From contig CP136064.1 of assembly GCA_032622095.1 (NCBI GenBank), positions 138,215,954 through 138,279,953 of the forward strand: a DNA stretch of 64,000 nt, given 5' to 3'. A model generated the notes under the pieces. The model made no database searches. It saw only the letters and a program-made list of their open reading frames with translations, and was not told the DNA's origin. Position 1 is the stretch's first letter, and each line of letters begins with the position of its first letter. Shown in pieces: positions 19,855-34,200 of this stretch. A program made the position numbers and the translations under genes. This stretch comes from Siphonodentalium dalli (taxonomy: Eukaryota > Mollusca > Scaphopoda > Gadilida > Siphonodentaliidae).

Positions 19855-20027
19855 TACTTCAATGTGTTAACATTGAAGTATATTGTAATTCTTATTTTTA
19901 TTTTTATTTATTATTATACTTCAATGTGTTAACATTGAAGTATATTGTAATTCTTATTTTTATTTTTATTTATTATTATTATACTTCAATGTGTTAACAT
20001 TGAAGTATATTGTAATTCTTATTTTTA

Positions 20028-20035
<8 letters not shown>
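19855..20035. repeat. Three 62-65-bp palindromic units
   Basis: Palindromes start at 19855, 19917 and 19982. Arms are 13 bp (TATACTTCAATGT) around GTTA. Each is followed by ATTGTAATTC and TTTTTATT runs, and the TTA microsatellite comes after the third. Confidence 0.9.
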
Positions 20036-20061
<26 letters not shown>

Positions 20062-23000
20062 AAAAGACCTTATATCTCAGAAACCGCCTGGTCGATTGAT
20101 TTGATATTTCCTACTCATATCCATACACGAAAAGTTAGTTTTATGCACTTATCGCTATTTTTGTACGACCTTGACCTTTGCACTAAACGCTCTTCATGTG
20201 TATTACTGTTGTGTACGCATCTCATCCGGAACAGCTTGAGATATCGATTTCGGACTTGCATTATTAGTTTCCTCTCATCATGTGCTACAAACTTTGCGAA
20301 AAATGGTATGGATAGCACTTCCGGTTCGAAAGTTCGGTATGGTCGAACGCTCTTTAAAAAACTTTTTTCTTCCGAATTTGACCAAATTCATACGGCGGCA
20401 TTGCTAGTCCGAACTGAAGACAGCGCCGTAAAAGTTAGCGCAATCGACCAAAAACTGACGTTACAGCACCCGATTCAAATTTTGACTTTTGGGTATCCTG
20501 CAAGGTGGAAACCTTGCCCTTATTTCTTTGAAAAAGGCGAATAGATCCAAAACGACTCAATCGATTGCCTTGATTTTACGTACGTACATAGCTCCCGTCC
20601 TTGGCTATTGACTGGACTGAGTGTGGAGTTCGTCCGACCTTGACCTTGGACGAAGAATCGGTTAGCGCTCTTTGAAAAACCTTTTTCTACTGAATTTGAC
20701 CAAATTCATAGGGCGGCATCGCTAGTCCGAACTGAAGACAACGTCGTAAAAAATAGCGCAATCGACCAAAAACTGACGTCACAGCACCCGATTCAAATTT
20801 TGACGTGTGGATATCCTGCAAGGTGTGCGCCTTGCCCTGATTTCTTTGAAAAAGGCGAATAGATCCAAAACGACTCTATCGATTGCCTTGATTTTACGTA
20901 CGTACATAGCTCCCGTCCTTGGCTATTGACTGGACTCAGTGCTGAGTTCGTCCGACCTTGACCTTGGCACAAAACGCTCTTCATGTTGATTACTGTTGTG
21001 TGCGCATCTCCTCCAGAACGGCTTGATATATCGAGTTCGGACTAGCTCTATTAGGTTCGTCTTCTCATGCGCTACACGCACACAAAAAATGGTTCACCTT
21101 GGTAAACAATGAAGTATCGAAATTGCAGTGCAATTTCAATTTCATTCTAGTTATTATACTTCAATGTGTTAACATTGAAGTATATTGTAATTCTTATTTT
21201 TATTTTTATTTATTATTATTATTATTATTATTATAAAAGACCTTATATCTCAGAAACCGCCTGGTCGATTGATTTGATATTTCCTACACATATACATACA
21301 CGAAAAGTTAGTTTTATGCACTTACCGCTATTTTTGTATGACCTTGACCTTTGCACTAAACGCTCTTCATGTGTATTACTGTTGTGTACGTATCTCCTCC
21401 GGAACGGCTTGAGATATCGAGTTCGGACTTGCATTATTAGTTTTCTCTCATCATGTGCTACAAACACGCGAAAAATGGTATGGATAGCACTTCCGGTTCG
21501 AAAGTTCGGTATAGGTGGAACGCTCTTTGAAAAACTGTTTTCTTCTGAATTTGACCAAATTCATATGGCGGCATCGCTAGTCCGAACTGAAGACAGCGCC
21601 GTAAAATTTAGCGCAATCGACCAAAAACTGACGTCACAGCACCCGATTCAAATTTTGACTTTTGGGTATCCTGCAAGGTGCAAACCTTGCCCTGATTTCT
21701 TTGAAAAAGGCGAATAGATCCAAAACGACTCTATCGATTGCCTTGATTTTTTGTACTAACATAGCTCCCGTCCTTGGCTATTGACTGGACTGGGTGCAGA
21801 GTTCGTCCGACCTTGACCTTGGACGAAGAATCGGTTAACGCTCTTTGAACAACTTTTTTCTTCTGAATTTGACCAAATTCATAGGGCGGCATCGCTAGTC
21901 CAAACTGAAGACAGCGCCGTAAACCTTGCCCTGATTTCTTTGAAAAAGGCGAATAGATTAAAAACGACTCTATCGATTGCCTTGATTTTTTGTAATAACA
22001 TAGCTCCCGTCCTTGGCTATTGACTGGACTGGGTGCGGAGTTCGTTCGACCTTGACCTTGGACGAAGAATCGGTTAACGCTTTTTGAAAAACTTTTATCT
22101 TCTGAATTTGACCAAATTCATAGGGCGGCATCGCTAGTCCGAACTGAAGACAGCGCCGTAAAATTTAGCGCAATCGACCAAAAACTGACGTCACAGCACC
22201 CGATTCAAATTTTGACGTGTGGGTATCCTGCAAGGTTAGCGCCTTGCCCTGATTTCTTTGAAAAAGGCGAATAGATCCAAAACGACTCTACCGATTGCCT
22301 TGATTTTACGTACGTACATAGCTCCCGTCCTTGGCTATTGACTGGACTGGGTGCGGAGTTCGTCCGGCCTTGACCTTGGCACAAAACGCTCTTCATGTTG
22401 ATTACTGTTGTGTGCGCATTTCCTCCGGAACGGCTTGAGATATCGAGTTCGGACTTGCATTATTAGTTTCCTCTCATCATGTGCTACAAACACGCGAAAA
22501 ATGGTATGGATAGCACTTCCGGTTCTAAAGTTCGGTATTGGTCGAACGCTCTTTGAAAAACTTTTTTCTTCTGAATTTTACCAAATTCATAGGGCGGAAT
22601 CGCTAGTCCGAACTGAAGACAACGCCGTAAAAATTAGCGCAATCTACCAAAAACTGACGTCACAGCACCCGATTCAAATTTTGACTTTTGGGTATCCTGC
22701 AAGGTGCCAACCTTGCCCTGATTTCTTTGAAAAAGGCGAATAGATCCAAAACGACTCTACCGATTGCCTTGATTTTTTTAACATAGCTCCCGTCCTTGGC
22801 TATTGACTGGACTGGGTGCGGAGTTCGTCCGACCTTGACCTTGGACGAAGAATCGGTTAACGCTCTTTGAACAACTTTTTTCTTCTGTATTTGACCAAAT
22901 TCATAGGGCGGCATCGCTAGTCCGAACTGAAGAAAACGCCGTCAAAAATAGCGCAATCGAACAAAAACTGACGTCACAGCCACCGATTCAAATTTTGACT

Positions 23001-23340
23001 TTTGGGTATCCTGCAAGGTGGGGGCCTTACCCTGATTTCTTTGAAAAAGGCGAATAGATCCAAAACGACTCTATCGATTGCCTTGATTTTTTGAACGTAC
23101 ATAGTTCCCGTTCTTGGCTATTGACTGGACTGGGTGCGGAGTTCGTCCGACCTTGACCTTGGCACAAAACGCTCTTCATGTTGATTACTGTTGTGTGCGC
23201 ATCTCCTCCAGAACGGCTTGAGATATCGAGTTCGGACTTGCTCTATTAGGTTCGTCTTCTCATGCGCTACACGCACACAAAAAATTGTTCACCTTGGTAA
23301 ACATTGAAGTATCGAAATTGCAGTGCAATTTCAATTTCAT
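20036..23340 (+). repeat. Heterogeneous satellite section
   Basis: Units of different composition, some broken. At about 21,923 a core is shortened by a deletion joining GCCGTAAA to ACCTTGCC. The segment 22,155-22,975 recurs at 25,944-26,764 (offset 3,789). Confidence 0.8.
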
Positions 23341-26300
23341 TCTAGTTATTATTATTATTATTATTATAAAACACCTTATATCTCAGAAACCGCCTGGTCG
23401 ATTGATTTGATATTTCATACTCATATACATACACGAAAAGTTAGTTTTATGCACTTACCGCTATTTTGTATGACCTTGACCTTTGCACTAAACGCTCTTC
23501 ATGTGTATTACTGTTGTATACGTATCTCCTCCGGAACAGCTTGAGATATCGAGTTCGGACTTGCATTATTAGTTTCCTCTCAGCATGTGCTACAAACACG
23601 CGAAAAATGGTATAGATAGCACTTCCGGTTCGAAAGTTCGGTATTGGTCGAACGCTCTTTAAAAAACTTTTTTCTTCTGAATTTTACCAAATTCATAGAG
23701 CGTCATCGCTAGTCCGAACTGAAGACAGCGCCGTAAAATTTAGCGAAATCGACCAAAAACTGACGTCACAGCACCCGATTCAAATTTTGACTTTTGGGTA
23801 TCCTGCAAGTTGCCAACCTTGCCCTGATTTCTTTGAAAAAGGCGAATAGATCCAAAACGACTCTACCGATTGCCTTGATTTTTTGTACTAACATAGCTAC
23901 CGTCCTTGGCTATTGACTGGACAGGATGCGGAGTTCGTCCGACCTTGACCTTGGACGAAGAATCGGTTAACGCTCTTTGAAAAACTTTTTTCTTCTGAAT
24001 TTGACCAAATTCATAAGGCGGCATCGCTAGTCCAAACTGAAGACAATGCCGTAAAACATAGCGCAATCGACCAAAAACTGACGTCACAGCACCCGATTCA
24101 AATTTTTACTTTTGGGCATCCTGCAAGGTCCAGATCTTGCCCTGATTTCTTTGAAAAAGGCGAATAGATCCAAAACGACCCTACCGATTGCCTTGATTTT
24201 ACGTACGTACATAGCTCCCGTCCTTGGCTATTGACTGGACTGGGTGCGGAGTTCGTCCGACCTTGAACTTGGCACAAAACGCTCTTCATGTTGATTACTG
24301 TTGTTTGCGCATCTCCTCCAGAACGGCTTAATATATCGAGTTCGGACTTGCTCTATTAGCTTCGTCTTCTCATGCGCTACACGCACACAAAAAATGGTTC
24401 ACCTTGGTAAACATTGAAGTATCGAAATTGCAGTGCAATTTCAATTTCATTCTAGTTATTATTATTATTATTATAAAACACCTTATATCTCAGAAACCGC
24501 CTGGTCGATTGATTTGATATTTCATACTCATATACATACACGAAAAGTTAGTTTTATGCACTTACCGCTATTTTTGTATGACCTTGACCTTTGCACTAAA
24601 CGCTCTGCATGTGTATTACTGTTGTATACGTATCTCCTCCGGAACAGCTTGAGATATCGAGTTCGGACTTGCATTATTAGTTTCCTCTCATCATGTGCTA
24701 CAAATACGCAAAAAATGGTATAGATAGCACTTCCGGTTCGAAAGTTCGGTATTGGTCGAACGGTCTTTGAAAAACTTTTTTCTTCTGAATTTGACCAAAT
24801 TCACAGGGCGTCATCGCTAGTCCGAACTGAAGACAGCGCTGTAAAATTAGCGAAATCGACCAAAAACTGACGTCACAGCACCCGATTCAAATTTTGACTT
24901 TTGGGTATCCTGCAAGGTGCCAACCTTGCCCTGATTTCTTTGAAAAAGGCGAATAGATCCAAAACGACTCTACCGATTGCCTTGATTTTTTGTACTAACA
25001 TAGCTACCGTCCTTGGCTATTGACTGGACAGGATGCGGAGTTCGTCCGACCTTGACCTTGGACGAAGAATCGGTTAACGCTCTTTGAAAAACTTTTTTCT
25101 TCTGAATTTGACCAAATTCATAAGGCGGCATCGCTAGTCCAAACTGAAGACAATGCCGTAAAACATAGCGCAATCGACCAAAAACTGACGTCACAGCACC
25201 CGATTCAAATTTTTACTTTTGGGCATCCTGCAAGGTGCAGATCTTGCCCTGATTTCTTTGAAAAAGGCGAATAGATCCAAAACGACCCTACCGATTGCCT
25301 TGATTTTACGTACGTACATAGCTCCCGTCCTTGGCTATTGACTGGACTGGGTGCGGAGTTCGTCCGACCTTGAACTTGGCACAAAACGCTCTTCATGTTG
25401 ATTACTGTTGTTTGCGCATCTCCTCCAGAACGGCTTAATATATCGAGTTCGGACTTGCTCTATTAGCTTCGTCTTCTCATGCGCTACACGCACACAAAAA
25501 ATGGTTCACCTTGGTAAACATTGAAGTATCGAAATTGCAGTGCAATTTCAATTTCATTCTAGTTATTATTATTATTATTATAAAACACCTTATATCTCAG
25601 AAACCGCCTGGTCGATTGATTTGATATTTCATACTCATATACATACACGAAAAGTTAGTTTTATGCACTTACCGCTATTTTTGTATGACCTTGACCTTTG
25701 CACTAAACGCTCTGCATGTGTATTACTGTTGTATACGTATCTCCTCCGGAACAGCTTGAGATATCGAGTTCGGACTTGCATTATTAGTTTCCTCTCATCA
25801 TGTGCTACAAATACGCAAAAAATGGTATAGATAGCACTTCCGGTTCGAAAGTTCGGTATTGGTCGAACGGTCTTTGAAAAACTTTTTTCTTCTGAATTGA
25901 CCAAATTCACAGGGCGTCATCGCTAGTCCGAACTGAAGACAGCGCTGTAAAATTTAGCGCAATCGACCAAAAACTGACGTCACAGCACCCGATTCAAATT
26001 TTGACGTGTGGGTATCCTGCAAGGTTAGCGCCTTGCCCTGATTTCTTTGAAAAAGGCGAATAGATCCAAAACGACTCTACCGATTGCCTTGATTTTACGT
26101 ACGTACATAGCTCCCGTCCTTGGCTATTGACTGGACTGGGTGCGGAGTTCGTCCGGCCTTGACCTTGGCACAAAACGCTCTTCATGTTGATTACTGTTGT
26201 GTGCGCATTTCCTCCGGAACGGCTTGAGATATCGAGTTCGGACTTGCATTATTAGTTTCCTCTCATCATGTGCTACAAACACGCGAAAAATGGTATGGAT

Positions 26301-28240
26301 AGCACTTCCGGTTCTAAAGTTCGGTATTGGTCGAACGCTCTTTGAAAAACTTTTTTCTTCTGAATTTTACCAAATTCATAGGGCGGAATCGCTAGTCCGA
26401 ACTGAAGACAACGCCGTAAAAATTAGCGCAATCTACCAAAAACTGACGTCACAGCACCCGATTCAAATTTTGACTTTTGGGTATCCTGCAAGGTGCCAAC
26501 CTTGCCCTGATTTCTTTGAAAAAGGCGAATAGATCCAAAACGACTCTACCGATTGCCTTGATTTTTTTAACATAGCTCCCGTCCTTGGCTATTGACTGGA
26601 CTGGGTGCGGAGTTCGTCCGACCTTGACCTTGGACGAAGAATCGGTTAACGCTCTTTGAACAACTTTTTTCTTCTGTATTTGACCAAATTCATAGGGCGG
26701 CATCGCTAGTCCGAACTGAAGAAAACGCCGTCAAAAATAGCGCAATCGAACAAAAACTGACGTCACAGCACCCGATTCAAATTTTGACTTTTGGGCATCC
26801 TGCAAGGTGCAGATCTTGCCCTGATTTCTTTGAAAAAGGCGAATAGATCCAAAACGACCCTACCGATTGCCTTGATTTTACGTACGTACATAGCTCCCGT
26901 CCTTGGCTATTGACTGGACTGGGTGCGGAGTTCGTCCGACCTTGAACTTGGCACAAAACGCTCTTCATGTTGATTACTGTTGTTTGCGCATCTCCTCCAG
27001 AACGGCTTAATATATCGAGTTCGGACTTGCTCTATTAGCTTCGTCTTCTCATGCGCTACACGCACACAAAAAATGGTTCACCTTGGTAAACATTGAAGTA
27101 TCGAAATTGCAGTGCAATTTCAATTTCATTCTAGTTATTATTATTATTATTATAAAACACCTTATATCTCAGAAACCGCCTGGTCGATTGATTTGATATT
27201 TCATACTCATATACATACACGAAAAGTTAGTTTTATGCACTTACCGCTATTTTTGTATGACCTTGACCTTTGCACTAAACGCTCTGCATGTGTATTACTG
27301 TTGTATACGTATCTCCTCCGGAACAGCTTGAGATATCGAGTTCGGACTTGCATTATTAGTTTCCTCTCATCATGTGCTACAAATACGCAAAAAATGGTAT
27401 AGATAGCACTTCCGGTTCGAAAGTTCGGTATTGGTCGAACGGTCTTTGAAAAACTTTTTTCTTCTGAATTTGACCAAATTCACAGGGCGTCATCGCTAGT
27501 CCGAACTGAAGACAGCGCTGTAAAATTAGCGAAATCGACCAAAAACTGACGTCACAGCACCCGATTCAAATTTTGACTTTTGGGTATCCTGCAAGGTGCC
27601 AACCTTGCCCTGATTTCTTTGAAAAAGGCGAATAGATCCAAAACGACTCTACCGATTGCCTTGAATTTTTGTACTAACATAGCACCCGTCCTTGGCTATT
27701 GACTGGACTGGGTGCGGAGTTCGTCCGACCTTGACCTTGGACGAAGAATCGGTTAACGCTCTTTGAAAAACCTTTTTCTACTGAATTTGACCAAATTCAT
27801 AGGGCGGCATCGCTAGTCCGAACTGAAGACACCGCCGTAAAAATTAGCGCAATCGACCAAAAACTGACGTCACAGCATCCGATTCAAATTTTGACTTTTG
27901 GGTATCCTGCAAGGTGGGGGCCTTGCCCTGATTTCTTTGAAAAAGGCGAATAGATCCAAAACGACTCTGCCGATTGCCTTGATTTTTTGTACGTACATAG
28001 CTCCCGTCCTTGGATATTAACTGGACTGGGTGCGGAGTTCGTCCGACCTTGACCTTGGCACAAAACGCTCTTCATGTTGATTACTGTTGTGTGCGCATTT
28101 CCTCCGGAACGGCTTGAGATATCGAGTTCGGATTTGCTCTATTAGGTTCGTCTTCTCATGTGCTACACGCACACAAAAAATGGGTCACCTTGGTAAACAT
28201 TGAAGTATCGAAATTGCAGTGCAATTTCAATTTCATTCTA
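23341..28240 (+). repeat. 1,107-bp higher-order repeat section
   Basis: Matching points at 23323, 24433, 25540, 27112 and 28219 give steps of 1,110, 1,107, 1,572 and 1,107. Each 1,107-bp unit has two core monomers and no 62-bp palindrome. The 1,572-bp unit contains extra sequence matching 22,155-22,975. Confidence 0.9.
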
Positions 28241-28261
28241 GTTATTATTATTATTATTATA

Positions 28262-31200
28262 AAAGACCTTATATCTCAGAAACCGCCTGGTCGATTGATT
28301 TGATATTTCCTACTCATATACATACACGAAAAGTTAGTTTTATGCACTTACCGCTATTTTTGTACGACCTTGACCTTTACTCTAAACGTTCTTCATGTGT
28401 GTTACTGTTGTGTAAGTATCTCCTCCTGAACAGCTAGAAATATCGAGTTCGGACTTGCATTATTAGTTTCCTCTCATCATGTGCTACAAACAAGCGATAA
28501 ATGGTATGGATAGCACTTCCGGTTCGAAAGTTCGGTATAGGTGGAACGCTCTTTGAAAAACTTTTTTCTTCTGAATTTGACCAAATTCATAGGGCGGGAT
28601 CGCTAGTCCGAACTGAAGACAGCGCCGTAAAAATTAGCGCAATCGACCTAAAACTGACGTCACAGCACCCGATTCAAATTTTGACTTTTGGGTATCCTGC
28701 AAGGTGCCAACCTTGCCCTGATTTCTTTGAAAAAGGCGCATAGATCCAAAACGACTCGATCGATTGCCTTCATTTTTTGTACGTACATAGCTCCCTCCTT
28801 GGCTATTGACTGGACTGGGTGCGGAGTTCGTCCGACCTTGACCTTGGACGAAGAATCGGTTAACGCTCTTTGAAAAACTTTTTTCTTCTGAATTTGACCA
28901 AATTCATAGGGCGGCATCGCTAGTCCGAACTGAAGACAACGCCGTAAAAATTAGCGCAATCGACCAAAAACTTACGTCACAGCACCCGATTCAAATTTTG
29001 ACTTTTGGGTATCCTGCAAGGTGCTCACCTTGCCCTGATTTCTTTGAAAAAGGCGAATAGATCCAAAACGACTCTACCGATTGCCTTGATTTTTTGTACT
29101 AACATAGCTCCCGTCCGTCGCTATTGACTGGACTGGGTGCGGAGTTCGTCCGACCTTGACCTTGGACGAAGAATCGGTTAACGCTCTTTGAAAAACTTTT
29201 TTCTTCTGAATTTGACCAAATTCACAGGGCGGCATCGCTAGTCCGAACTGAAGACAACGTCGTAAAAAATAGCGCAATCGACCAAAAACTGACGTCACAG
29301 CACCCGATTCAAATTTTGACGTGTGGGTATCCTGCAAGGTGTGCGCCTTGCCCTGATTTCTTTGAAAAAGGCGAATAGATCCAAAACGACTCTATCGATT
29401 GCCTTGATTTTACGTACGTACATAGCTCCCGTCCTTGGCTATTGACTGGACTCAGTGCTGAGTTCGTCCGACCTTGACCTTGGCACAAAACGCTCTTCAT
29501 GTTGATTACTGTTGTGTGCGCATCTCCTCCAGAACGGCTTGAGATATCGAGTTCGGACTAGCTCTATTAGGTTCGTCTTCTCATGCGCTACACGCACACA
29601 AAAAATGGTTCACCTTGGTAAACATTGAAGTATCGAAATTGCAGTGCAATTTCAATTTCATTCTAGTTATTATACTTCAATGTGTTAACATTGAAGTATA
29701 TTGTAATTCTTATTTTTATTTTTATTTATTATTATTATTATTATTATTATAAAAGACCTTATATCTCAGAAACCGCCAGGTCGATTGATTTGATATTTCC
29801 TACTCATATACATACACGAAAAGTTAGTTTTATGCACTTACCGCTATTTTTGTACGACCTTGACCTTTACTCTAAACGTTCTTCATGTGTGTTACTGTTG
29901 TGTAAGTATCTCCTCCTGAACGGCTAGAAATATCGAGTTCGGACTTGCATTATTAGTTTCCTCTCATCATGTGCTACAAACAAGCGATAAATGGTATGGA
30001 TAGCACTTCCGGTTCGAAAGTTCGGTATAGGTGGAACGCTCTTTGAAAAACTTTTTTCTTCTGAATTTGACCAAATTCATAGGGCGGGATCGCTAGTCCG
30101 AACTGAAGACAGCGCCGTAAAAATTAGCGCAATCGACCTAAAACTGACGTCACAGCACCCGATTCAAATTTTGACTTTTGGGTATCCTGCAAGGTGCCAA
30201 CCTTGCCCTGATTTCTTTGAAAAAGGCGCATAGATCCAAAACGACACGATCGATTGCCTTCATTTTTTGTACGTACATAGCTCCCTCCTTGGCTATTGAC
30301 TGGACTGGGTGCGGAGTTCGTCCGACCTTGACCTTGGACGAAGAATCGGTTAACGCTCTTTGAAAAACTTTTTTCTTCTGAATTTGACCAAATTCATAGG
30401 GCGGCATCGCTAGTCCGAACTGAAGACAACGCCGTAAAAATTAGCGCAATCGACCAAAAACTTACGTCACAGCACCCGATTCAAATTTTGACTTTTGGGT
30501 ATCCTGCAAGGTGCTCACCTTGCCCTGATTTCTTTGAAAAAGGCGAATAGATCCAAAACGACTCTACCGATTGCCTTGATTTTTTGTACTAACATAGCTC
30601 CCGTCCGTCGCTATTGACTGGACTGGGTGCGGAGTTCGTCCGACCTTGACCTTGGACGAAGAATCGGTTAACGCTCTTTGAAAAACTTTTTTCTTCTGAA
30701 TTTGACCAAATTCACAGGGCGGCATCGCTAGTCCGAACTGAAGACAACGTCGTAAAAAATAGCGCAATCGACCAAAAACTGACGTCACAGCACCCGATTC
30801 AAATTTTGACGTGTGGGTATCCTGCAAGGTGTGCGCCTTGCCCTGATTTCTTTGAAAAAGGCGAATAGATCCAAAACGACTCTATCGATTGCCTTGATTT
30901 TACGTACGTACATAGCTCCCGTCCTTGGCTATTGACTGGACTCAGTGCTGAGTTCGTCCGACCTTGACCTTGGCACAAAACGCTCTTCATGTTGATTACT
31001 GTTGTGTGCGCATCTCCTCCAGAACGGCTTGAGATATCGAGTTCGGACTAGCTCTATTAGGTTCGTCTTCTCATGCGCTACACGCACACAAAAAATGGTT
31101 CACCTTGGTAAACATTGAAGTATCGAAATTGCAGTGCAATTTCAATTTCATTCTAGTTATTATACTTCAATGTGTTAACATTGAAGTATATTGTAATTCT

Positions 31201-34200
31201 TATTTTTATTTTTATTTATTATTATTATTATTATTATTATAAAAGACCTTATATCTCAGAAACCACCAGGTCGATTGATTTGATATTTCCTACTCATATA
31301 CATACACGAAAAGTTAGTTTTATGCACTTACCGCTATTTTTGTACGACCTTGACCTTTACTCTAAACGTTCTTCATGTGTGTTACTGTTGTGTAAGTATC
31401 TCCTCCTGAACGGCTAGAAATATCGAGTTCGGACTTGCATTATTAGTTTCCTCTCATCATGTGCTACAAACAAGCGATAAATGGTATGGATAGCACTTCC
31501 GGTTCGAAAGTTCGGTATAGGTGGAACGCTCTTTGAAAAACTTTTTTCTTCTGAATTTGACCAAATTCATAGGGCGGGATCGCTAGTCCGAACTGAAGAC
31601 AGCGCCGTAAAAATTAGCGCAATCGACCTAAAACTGACGTCACAGCACCCGATTCAAATTTTGACTTTTGGGTATCCTGCAAGGTGCCAACCTTGCCCTG
31701 ATTTCTTTGAAAAAGGCGCATAGATCCAAAACGACACGATCGATTGCCTTCATTTTTTGTACGTACATAGCTCCCTCCTTGGCTATTGACTGGACTGGGT
31801 GCGGAGTTCGTCCGACCTTGACCTTGGACGAAGAATCGGTTAACGCTCTTTGAAAAACTTTTTTCTTCTGAATTTGACCAAATTCATAGGGCGGCATCGC
31901 TAGTCCGAACTGAAGACAACGCCGTAAAAATTAGCGCAATCGACCAAAAACTTACGTCACAGCACCCGATTCAAATTTTGACTTTTGGGTATCCTGCAAG
32001 GTGCTCACCTTGCCCTGATTTCTTTGAAAAAGGCGAATAGATCCAAAACGACTCTACCGATTGCCTTGATTTTTTGTACTAACATAGCTCCCGTCCGTCG
32101 CTATTGACTGGACTGGGTGCGGAGTTCGTCCGACCTTGACCTTGGACGAAGAATCGGTTAACGCTCTTTGAAAAACTTTTTTCTTCTGAATTTGACCAAA
32201 TTCACAGGGCGGCATCGCTAGTCCGAACTGAAGACAACGTCGTAAAAAATAGCGCAATCGACCAAAAACTGACGTCACAGCACCCGATTCAAATTTTGAC
32301 GTGTGGGTATCCTGCAAGGTGTGCGCCTTGCCCTGATTTCTTTGAAAAAGGCGAATAGATCCAAAACGACTCTATCGATTGCCTTGATTTTACGTACGTA
32401 CATAGCTCCCGTCCTTGGCTATTGACTGGACTCAGTGCTGAGTTCGTCCGACCTTGACCTTGGCACAAAACGCTCTTCATGTTGATTACTGTTGTGTGCG
32501 CATCTCCTCCAGAACGGCTTGAGATATCGAGTTCGGACTAGCTCTATTAGGTTCGTCTTCTCATGCGCTACACGCACACAAAAAATGGTTCACCTTGGTA
32601 AACATTGAAGTATCGAAATTGCAGTGCAATTTCAATTTCATTCTAGTTATTATACTTCAATGTGTTAACATTGAAGTATATTGTAATTCTTATTTTTATT
32701 TTTATTTATTATTATTATTATTATTATTATAAAAGACCTTATATCTCAGAAACCGCCAGGTCGATTGATTTGATATTTCCTACTCATATACATACACGAA
32801 AAGTTAGTTTTATGCACTTACCGCTATTTTTGTACGACCTTGACCTTTACTCTAAACGTTCTTCATGTGTGTTACTGTTGTGTAAGTATCTCCTCCTGAA
32901 CGGCTAGAAATATCGAGTTCGGACTTGCATTATTAGTTTCCTCTCATCATGTGCTACAAACAAGCGATAAATGGTATGGATAGCACTTCCGGTTCGAAAG
33001 TTCGGTATAGGTGGAACGCTCTTTGAAAAACTTTTTTCTTCTGAATTTGACCAAATTCATAGGGCGGGATCGCTAGTCCGAACTGAAGACAGCGCCGTAA
33101 AAATTAGCGCAATCGACCTAAAACTGACGTCACAGCACCCGATTCAAATTTTGACTTTTGGGTATCCTGCAAGGTGCCAACCTTGCCCTGATTTCTTTGA
33201 AAAAGGCGCATAGATCCAAAACGACACGATCGATTGCCTTCATTTTTTGTACGTACATAGCTCCCTCCTTGGCTATTGACTGGACTGGGTGCGGAGTTCG
33301 TCCGACCTTGACCTTGGACGAAGAATCGGTTAACGCTCTTTGAAAAACTTTTTTCTTCTGAATTTGACCAAATTCATAGGGCGGCATCGCTAGTCCGAAC
33401 TGAAGACAACGCCGTAAAAATTAGCGCAATCGACCAAAAACTTACGTCACAGCACCCGATTCAAATTTTGACTTTTGGGTATCCTGCAAGGTGCTCACCT
33501 TGCCCTGATTTCTTTGAAAAAGGCGAATAGATCCAAAACGACTCTACCGATTGCCTTGATTTTTTGTACTAACATAGCTCCCGTCCGTCGCTATTGACTG
33601 GACTGGGTGCGGAGTTCGTCCGACCTTGACCTTGGACGAAGAATCGGTTAACGCTCTTTGAAAAACTTTTTTCTTCTGAATTTGACCAAATTCACAGGGC
33701 GGCATCGCTAGTCCGAACTGAAGACAACGTCGTAAAAAATAGCGCAATCGACCAAAAACTGACGTCACAGCACCCGATTCAAATTTTGACGTGTGGGTAT
33801 CCTGCAAGGTGTGCGCCTTGCCCTGATTTCTTTGAAAAAGGCGAATAGATCCAAAACGACTCTATCGATTGCCTTGATTTTACGTACGTACATAGCTCCC
33901 GTCCTTGGCTATTGACTGGACTCAGTGCTGAGTTCGTCCGACCTTGACCTTGGCACAAAACGCTCTTCATGTTGATTACTGTTGTGTGCGCATCTCCTCC
34001 AGAACGGCTTGAGATATCGAGTTCGGACTAGCTCTATTAGGTTCGTCTTCTCATGCGCTACACGCACACAAAAAATGGTTCACCTTGGTAAACATTGAAG
34101 TATCGAAATTGCAGTGCAATTTCAATTTCATTCTAGTTATTATACTTCAATGTGTTAACATTGAAGTATATTGTAATTCTTATTTTTATTTTTATTTATT

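Larger units (their letters stand above)
18085..20035 (+). repeat. Edge module reused elsewhere in the array
   Basis: This segment reappears at about 56,345-58,250 (offset 38,260) and about 60,630-62,535. Its second half (from about 18,800) also appears near 40,900-42,540 and 50,200-51,830. It includes a diverged monomer-like stretch (18,241-18,540) with ATGGCGGAGTAATGGCGG, found only in the copies of this module, and three 318-bp cores. Confidence 0.85.
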